Both the position numbers and the translations under genes were made by a program. A stretch of 64,000 nt of DNA from Candidatus Poribacteria bacterium (GTDB taxonomy: Bacteria > Poribacteria > WGA-4E > WGA-3G). Below, piece after piece: positions 58,851 through 64,000 of the stretch; position 1 is the stretch's first letter; every line of letters starts with the position of its first letter. The stretch is taken from NCBI GenBank assembly GCA_007571305.1, contig RKRR01000103.1, positions 1 through 64,000 on the forward strand. The letters are read 5' to 3'. Under the pieces are notes generated by a model. It saw nothing but the letters and a program-made list of their open reading frames with translations. It did not search any database and was not told where the DNA came from.

Positions 58851-59894
58851 GTGATTCGTGAAGCCATTCAGCAGGTTATGGCAGGGAATGCTTTAACCGA
58901 AGCAGAAATGATTGATACCATGAACGAGGTCATGGAAGGTAGGACGACGGATGCCCAGATCGCGTGTTTTCTCACCGCGTTACGGCTAAAAGGCGAGACG
59001 ATAGAGGAACTCACAGGGGCAACGCGTGCCATGCGCGCTAAGGCTACCCCTGTTCCGACACTTCATAAACCTGACTTGCAAGCTACGCCGAAAATCCCTC
59101 GACTCGTTGATACATGTAGCACGGGTGGTACAGGTCTAAACCACTTCAACATCTCAACAACTTCTGCCATTGTGACTGCCGGCGCAGGCGTACCGGTCGC
59201 AAAGCACGGGAATCGGGGCGTAACGCGACAGAGCGGCAGCGCAAACGTGCTCATGGCATTAGGGGTGAACATTGAAATTGGTCCCGAACACGTCGGACGA
59301 TGTGTTGATGAGGTGGGGATCGGTTTTCTATTTGCACCAACACTGCACGGGGCGATGAAATACGCTATCGGACCACGGCGAGAAATTGGGATTCGGACTA
59401 TTTTCAATGCCATAGCTCCGCTGACCAATCCAGCAAACCCACAGGCACAGGTAATCGGTGTCTACGCACCGGAACTGACTGAGGCTCACGCGAATGCCCT
59501 GAATAGCCTCGGATGTCAGCAGGCATTTATCGTGCGTGGGAATGATGGGTTGGACGACATCACAACGACAACGACCTCACGCGTCTCCGAACTCCAAAAC
59601 GGCACTGTTAAAACTTATACCCTTGATCCTGCAACACTCGGAATTCCGAGAGCAGAACCTGAAGCACTTCTTGGTGGCGCGCCGGAGGAGAACGCTGAAA
59701 TCGTAGTCGATCTCCTGAAGGGTGAGAAGGGCCCTAAGCGCGATATTGTTGTGCTAAACGCTGGCGCGGCGATTACCGCGAGTGGGAAAGTAGATAGCCT
59801 CGATGCAGGTGTCGAACTTGCCTCAGAATCCATTGACTCGGGGGCAGCATTCGCGAAATTAGAAGAATTGAAAGCCGTCTCAAACGATGTTTAA
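58851..59894 (+). CDS. trpD: Anthranilate phosphoribosyltransferase
   Basis: DTCSTGGTGLNHFNISTTSAIVTAGAGVPVAKHGNRGVTRQSGSANVLMALGVNI. GTG start after AGGAGG preferred over the ORF start at 58818. Confidence 0.95.
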   Translation: MIREAIQQVMAGNALTEAEMIDTMNEVMEGRTTDAQIACFLTALRLKGETIEELTGATRAMRAKATPVPTLHKPDLQATPKIPRLVDTCSTGGTGLNHFNISTTSAIVTAGAGVPVAKHGNRGVTRQSGSANVLMALGVNIEIGPEHVGRCVDEVGIGFLFAPTLHGAMKYAIGPRREIGIRTIFNAIAPLTNPANPQAQVIGVYAPELTEAHANALNSLGCQQAFIVRGNDGLDDITTTTTSRVSELQNGTVKTYTLDPATLGIPRAEPEALLGGAPEENAEIVVDLLKGEKGPKRDIVVLNAGAAITASGKVDSLDAGVELASESIDSGAAFAKLEELKAVSNDV

Positions 59895-59899
59895 TTATT

Positions 59900-59938
59900 C
59901 GCAAGGCGTTAAATAGAGGCTCGCGGGACAATACTCCG
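59900..59938. repeat. Short dispersed repeat (second family, diverged)
   Basis: cgcaaggcgttaaatagaggctcgcgggacaatactccg. Confidence 0.35.
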
Positions 59939-59956
59939 CAAGGTAAAATTTAAAAA

Positions 59957-60766
59957 TTGATACTTGATACTATCGTCGCACACAAACGGAAGGAGTTGGC
60001 AGCCGAACAGGCACAGGTGCCGCTTAGGAAGTTGGAAGAGGAGATCATGCACCTGCCGCCGACACGAGATTTTGGAGCAGCTTGTAAGCCAAAATTTACT
60101 GTCAAAAGTTGCAATGCCACTGCAGACGGCGGGGCGGTTAAACTTATCGCCGAGGTGAAGAAAAAATCACCCAGTAAAGGTATTATCCGCGCGGATTTCG
60201 ATCCTGTGTCAATCGCTGAAACCTATGTCGAAAATGGTGCGGCTGCAATCTCTGTGTTGACAGATAGGCATTTTTTCGCAGGTGAACTCGACTATCTGCG
60301 CGCAATTCGGGACATTGTTGACGTGCCGCTCCTCAGAAAAGATTTCACGATTGATCCATATCACATCTATCAAGCTCGCGTCGCGGGGGCAGATGCCATC
60401 TTACTGATCGTGGCAGCGTTGAAAGTGGCAGCGTTGCGGACATTCATGGATGTTGCTGCGTCTTTGTCGATGGCGTGTTTAGTGGAGGTACACACACAAG
60501 AGGAATTAGCCATCGCGTTGGACGTGGATGCCCAGATAATCGGTATCAACAATCGTGATCTACGCACATTTCACACCGACATTGCGACGACGTTTCGGTT
60601 GCGTGAAGCTATTCCAGCAGATAAGATTGTGGTGAGTGAAAGTGGTATCCATTCACGGGAAGACGTGCTGCGGCTACAGGAGGCGGGTGTACAGGCGATG
60701 CTTGTCGGTGAGTCATTGATGAGGAGTCCTGACATTGGGGCACAGGTTCGCAATTTAATATTTTGA
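59957..60766 (+). CDS. trpC: Indole-3-glycerol phosphate synthase
   Basis: LIAEVKKKSPSKGIIRADFDPVSIAETY, PLLRKDFTIDPYHIYQARVAGADAILLI, IGINNRDLRTF, VSESGI. TTG start. Confidence 0.96.
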   Translation: MILDTIVAHKRKELAAEQAQVPLRKLEEEIMHLPPTRDFGAACKPKFTVKSCNATADGGAVKLIAEVKKKSPSKGIIRADFDPVSIAETYVENGAAAISVLTDRHFFAGELDYLRAIRDIVDVPLLRKDFTIDPYHIYQARVAGADAILLIVAALKVAALRTFMDVAASLSMACLVEVHTQEELAIALDVDAQIIGINNRDLRTFHTDIATTFRLREAIPADKIVVSESGIHSREDVLRLQEAGVQAMLVGESLMRSPDIGAQVRNLIF

Positions 60767-60810
60767 GATTGCGCATCTTCAGTAGGATTCCTAATGCTAC
60801 CCAATAGAAA

Positions 60811-61248
60811 CTACAGCGAAGTGACAATAATACCGTGCTGTTTCAGAAGCGCGGTGGTTACACCGTCTCCAGACGTGAGGGTTCCAGAGAAAGTGCCGTC
60901 GTAGATGTCACCACAGCCACAAGATGGACTTCTCGCTTTCAGAACCACGTGGGTCGCCCCGTTCGATTGAGCAACCTCCAAAGCATGATATGCCCCTTTC
61001 AGATACGCTGCTGTTACGTCCGTACCATCGGCAGTCATAACCTTTGCTTTGCCATCCAGAACATCACCGCCATCGCCACCAATAATCTCTGCAGGTGGGC
61101 GCGGTGTCGACAATCCCCCCGATTCTTCCGGACAGACAGGAATAAGTTCATATTTCTTCCCTTGTTTTATTGCTGTTTCGTTTCGGCTGTCGCCACCATC
61201 GTATCGGCAGCGAACCCCAAGTAGACAAGCACTAATGACTACCTTCAT
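60811..61248 (-). CDS. DUF523 family protein
   Basis: VISACLLGVRCRYDGGDSRN, LIPVCPEESGGLSTPRPPAEI, VLKARSPSCGCGDIYDGTF. Confidence 0.9.
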   Translation of the reverse strand: MKVVISACLLGVRCRYDGGDSRNETAIKQGKKYELIPVCPEESGGLSTPRPPAEIIGGDGGDVLDGKAKVMTADGTDVTAAYLKGAYHALEVAQSNGATHVVLKARSPSCGCGDIYDGTFSGTLTSGDGVTTALLKQHGIIVTSL

Positions 61249-61891
61249 CTTCTCGCAGGGCCTCAAATTGGTTCATGATTAAATCTGTCTCACCTGCCTT
61301 CAATTGCAGGTACTTCTTTTCCAATTGACAGAGTATCTCACATAACAGCGAAGCGCGACAGACTTCAGGATTTCGATTTTCCGAGAGAACACGCGCCATA
61401 CGCACGGAGGTTGCCGTCTCACGCAGTTCAGGCGGGAAATCTTCCAAAACGCAATTGACATTCACACCGAAACCCAAGACGAAAAAAGGTTGATGTTCTT
61501 GGTCATACGCGAGTTCTGTCAGGATCCCCGCAACCTTCTTTTTTTTGATACGAACATCATTGGGCACTTTAATCCGCGCGTCAAGTCCGTGTGTTGTGCG
61601 AATTGTCTGTGCGATTGCCATAGCACCGATGAGATTAGGGAGTGCGATGTGGTCGCGCAGGAGCCGGTGTCTAAAAACAACAGAAACGAGAAGACACTTC
61701 CCCGGGGGTGCCTCCCAACTTCTGCCATATCTGCCACGTCCAGCAGTCTGGTGCTCCGCAATGATGAGTGTGCCTTCTGCTGCACCTGTCTTCCCACGTT
61801 CGATAGCGATGTCGTTGGTGGAATCGACTTGTGAGTAGTGCTCAATTTGGCAGCCAATAAGCGAACTCTGAATCGGTATCCTAAAAGTCAT
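61232..61891 (-). CDS. birA: Biotin--[acetyl-CoA-carboxylase] ligase
   Basis: DSTNDIAIERG, ADEQTAGRGR-type AEHQTAGRGRYGRSWEAPPGKCLLVSVVF, IKVPNDVRIKKKKVAGILTE. Confidence 0.92.
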   Translation of the reverse strand: MTFRIPIQSSLIGCQIEHYSQVDSTNDIAIERGKTGAAEGTLIIAEHQTAGRGRYGRSWEAPPGKCLLVSVVFRHRLLRDHIALPNLIGAMAIAQTIRTTHGLDARIKVPNDVRIKKKKVAGILTELAYDQEHQPFFVLGFGVNVNCVLEDFPPELRETATSVRMARVLSENRNPEVCRASLLCEILCQLEKKYLQLKAGETDLIMNQFEALREDEGSH

Positions 61892-62074
61892 ACCCGTTGT
61901 TCACCTCTGACCCAAGAGGGTATCCACGCCTGACAATATCTTTTCGAGAGTGTTTGTGTAATTGTTCCATACTTCCTCTCATAATTGTCAATATTCAGTT
62001 GCTCGTGAAAGATAGCCGACCTTCTGATTGACAACTCTCACTGCGAAGCAACTGACAGTTGAAAACTAAGGACG

Positions 62075-64000
62075 CTACTGATTCAGATGTCCTTCCGCTT
62101 CAATCCTCCACTGTTCAGGGGGATTGAGTTCAAGGAAACGTTGCCATTGCGCTCTCGCTTCTGCACGCTTCTCCCTATATTCGTACATGAGAGCGAGATT
62201 GTAGTTCGCAGTCAAGTTGCGGGGTTCCAGTTGTATCACCCGTTCAAACTGTTCCGTTGCTGCGCCGAGTAGATCCATACTGAAGAGGTTGTTGGCGTAA
62301 TTGAGCAGTGTCGGCACGTGCGTGTCGTCCAAAGCGAGTGCGATTTCCAGTGTCTCTTTCGCGGCATTGTAATCCAAGGCATGTGCATAGTAGAGATCAC
62401 CGAGACGCTGATATGTCTTAAGGGCAATGTTGTCCTCTGCTTCAATGGGTTGTTGAATGAGAGCGGACTCTGCTTCATAATGTTGAATTGCCTGTTTCCA
62501 TGCCTGATCCCACTCCGCAATCTGTCCCAGATGCAAGTGGATACCCCTATATTTTGGCGCGTAAGAGAGCATATTTTCAAAAACCTCTCTCGCAAGACGA
62601 TGCCGATCTATTTCAAGATAAATAACACCGAGTTGATAGTTCGCCTTATGATTTCTGGGTTGAAATTCAACGACCTGCTTGAAATCCTCTAAAATTTGGC
62701 TGTAGCGGTAAAGCGTTTTGCCAATATGCCTGTAACGGAGTGTAAGCATCCCGCGGTAGAAATAGGCATCTATATAGTCCGGATTCAGAGCAATGGTTTG
62801 AGTGTATTCCTTGACAGCCATTTCAGCATGTTTGTGATAGTCATCTCCAAGTGTTTCGGCGTGTTGGTCGAGCAGACGAGCGTAGCTATAGTGCCAGTCA
62901 AACTTCTCAGGATTGTATTGATTCGCCAATCCGTAGGACCGAATTGCACGCTCACGTTCCCCTCGTTTCTCGAAAATGACTGCAAGAAGATGATGGAGCT
63001 CTGGGTGTTCAGGTTCAATTTCCAATACCGGTTGATAGATCCGAATGATGTTATCTTCATCATTACGTTGGCGATAGATTGCACCGAGTCGGAAAAATGG
63101 TGCGACTTCTGTCGCCTCAAAAAAAGGACTTTCAAGCAGCGTGGTATCAAGATTTATTGTCTTCTCGTAATGGACGATGGCGTTGTCTATGTCGTCTTTT
63201 TGTTCAAACAGGATCGCTGCGTGGTAATGCGCAGAGACATCATCAGGGTTTAGTCGAGCAGTTGCGAGAAAAGAGGACAGTGCAGCATCAGGCTGTTCGA
63301 GCGTGAGATACGACAGTGCCATTAGATAGTGTGCCTTGATCGTGTCAGGAGCAATCTCAATGATCTTCTGTAAGGTGTCGATTGCCTGTTGATGTGCCTC
63401 GCGGTTTCGATAAATGTGAACCATCTTGAAGAGCACGTCTGGTTGTTGCGAATCTAAGGTCAAAGTCCGTTTATAAAGGATAAGAGCGTTGTCTATGTCG
63501 CTATTCGCCTCGTAACTCTGTCCCAGCAGATAGACGGCACCAACATCCTCAGGAAACAGCAGGATGTGCATATTTAAAGATTTAATAGCCTCTTGATAGT
63601 CCCCTGCATCGAAAGCACTTTGCCCTTGAGCAATGAATCTATTCGCTAATTCTGGATTTAATGCCAATGCGCGTTTAAAGTAAGCAGCAGAAGTCTCTAC
63701 ATCTTCCTGTTGATGATAGAGTTCACCAAGTTTAAAATAAACATCATTGAAATCGCCTAAAGGGAGTTCCGTTTGCAGATGGCTTGGATCGGCTTCTATG
63801 ATCTCGACGATCTTTTCGTAAGATTCGATGGCTTTCGGGATATTGCCGGCATCGGCTTCGAGCATCCCCGCATAAAAGTGAGAACGCGGCTCGTTAGGAA
63901 GAACTAACATTGCTTTCTCAAGGAGTAGCATCGCTTCATCTGGGGTCACCAAACCTGCGAAGTAGGGTTCGAGTGGTTCATAGAAAGCGTCCTTAACGCT
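62075..64000 (-). CDS. TPR-repeat protein (5' end beyond the window)
   Basis: Many TPR units (AAYFKRALALNPELA, DVGAVYLLGQSYEANSDIDNALILYKRTL); the frame stays open through position 64000. Confidence 0.9.
   Translation of the reverse strand, partial: SVKDAFYEPLEPYFAGLVTPDEAMLLLEKAMLVLPNEPRSHFYAGMLEADAGNIPKAIESYEKIVEIIEADPSHLQTELPLGDFNDVYFKLGELYHQQEDVETSAAYFKRALALNPELANRFIAQGQSAFDAGDYQEAIKSLNMHILLFPEDVGAVYLLGQSYEANSDIDNALILYKRTLTLDSQQPDVLFKMVHIYRNREAHQQAIDTLQKIIEIAPDTIKAHYLMALSYLTLEQPDAALSSFLATARLNPDDVSAHYHAAILFEQKDDIDNAIVHYEKTINLDTTLLESPFFEATEVAPFFRLGAIYRQRNDEDNIIRIYQPVLEIEPEHPELHHLLAVIFEKRGERERAIRSYGLANQYNPEKFDWHYSYARLLDQHAETLGDDYHKHAEMAVKEYTQTIALNPDYIDAYFYRGMLTLRYRHIGKTLYRYSQILEDFKQVVEFQPRNHKANYQLGVIYLEIDRHRLAREVFENMLSYAPKYRGIHLHLGQIAEWDQAWKQAIQHYEAESALIQQPIEAEDNIALKTYQRLGDLYYAHALDYNAAKETLEIALALDDTHVPTLLNYANNLFSMDLLGAATEQFERVIQLEPRNLTANYNLALMYEYREKRAEARAQWQRFLELNPPEQWRIEAEGHLNQ

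Noticed and set aside
62696-63253. 185-aa plus-strand ORF
   Set aside because: Antisense to the TPR gene; repetitive composition of the TPR strand explains the open frame.

Overview
The window looks like a bacterial chromosome segment, probably from a Candidatus Poribacteria-like or related uncultured lineage. That placement is inferred from gene content: many PhyH dioxygenases, Gfo/Idh/MocA proteins, sulfatase/FGE-fold proteins and ThuA. It contains purF/purM, argG, eno, trpD/trpC, birA, a fused korA plus korB, a TonB/TonB-dependent-receptor cluster, a sugar-catabolism-like block (three Gfo/Idh/MocA plus a DHDPS-family gene), a multiheme cytochrome, and a cytochrome c maturation set in two blocks (ccmE-F-H-I at 37-41 kb, ccmA-B at 48.5-50 kb). 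The most promising candidate for an undescribed system lies between the two ccm blocks. It is a tightly coupled three-gene cassette (43129-45416): a SPPY DNA methyltransferase with permuted motif order, a double-LAGLIDADG-like protein whose catalytic acidic positions are replaced, and a small PD-(D/E)XK-like nuclease. I read it as a possible restriction-modification or other self/non-self system. Other notable signals: at least eight copies of a MITE-like intergenic repeat family in two subfamilies; a VapC-like DUF5615 toxin interrupted by one in-frame amber codon beside an intact DUF433 antitoxin; a methyltransferase pseudogene; a HicA reading through into an antisense overlap; a stand-alone FliG-like gene next to purM; a CXXXY-type CcmE; and a HEAT-repeat protein that appears to be a chimera with its upstream neighbour. 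No tRNA, rRNA or CRISPR array was recognised. All family calls are from reading the supplied translations by eye; no database search was possible.
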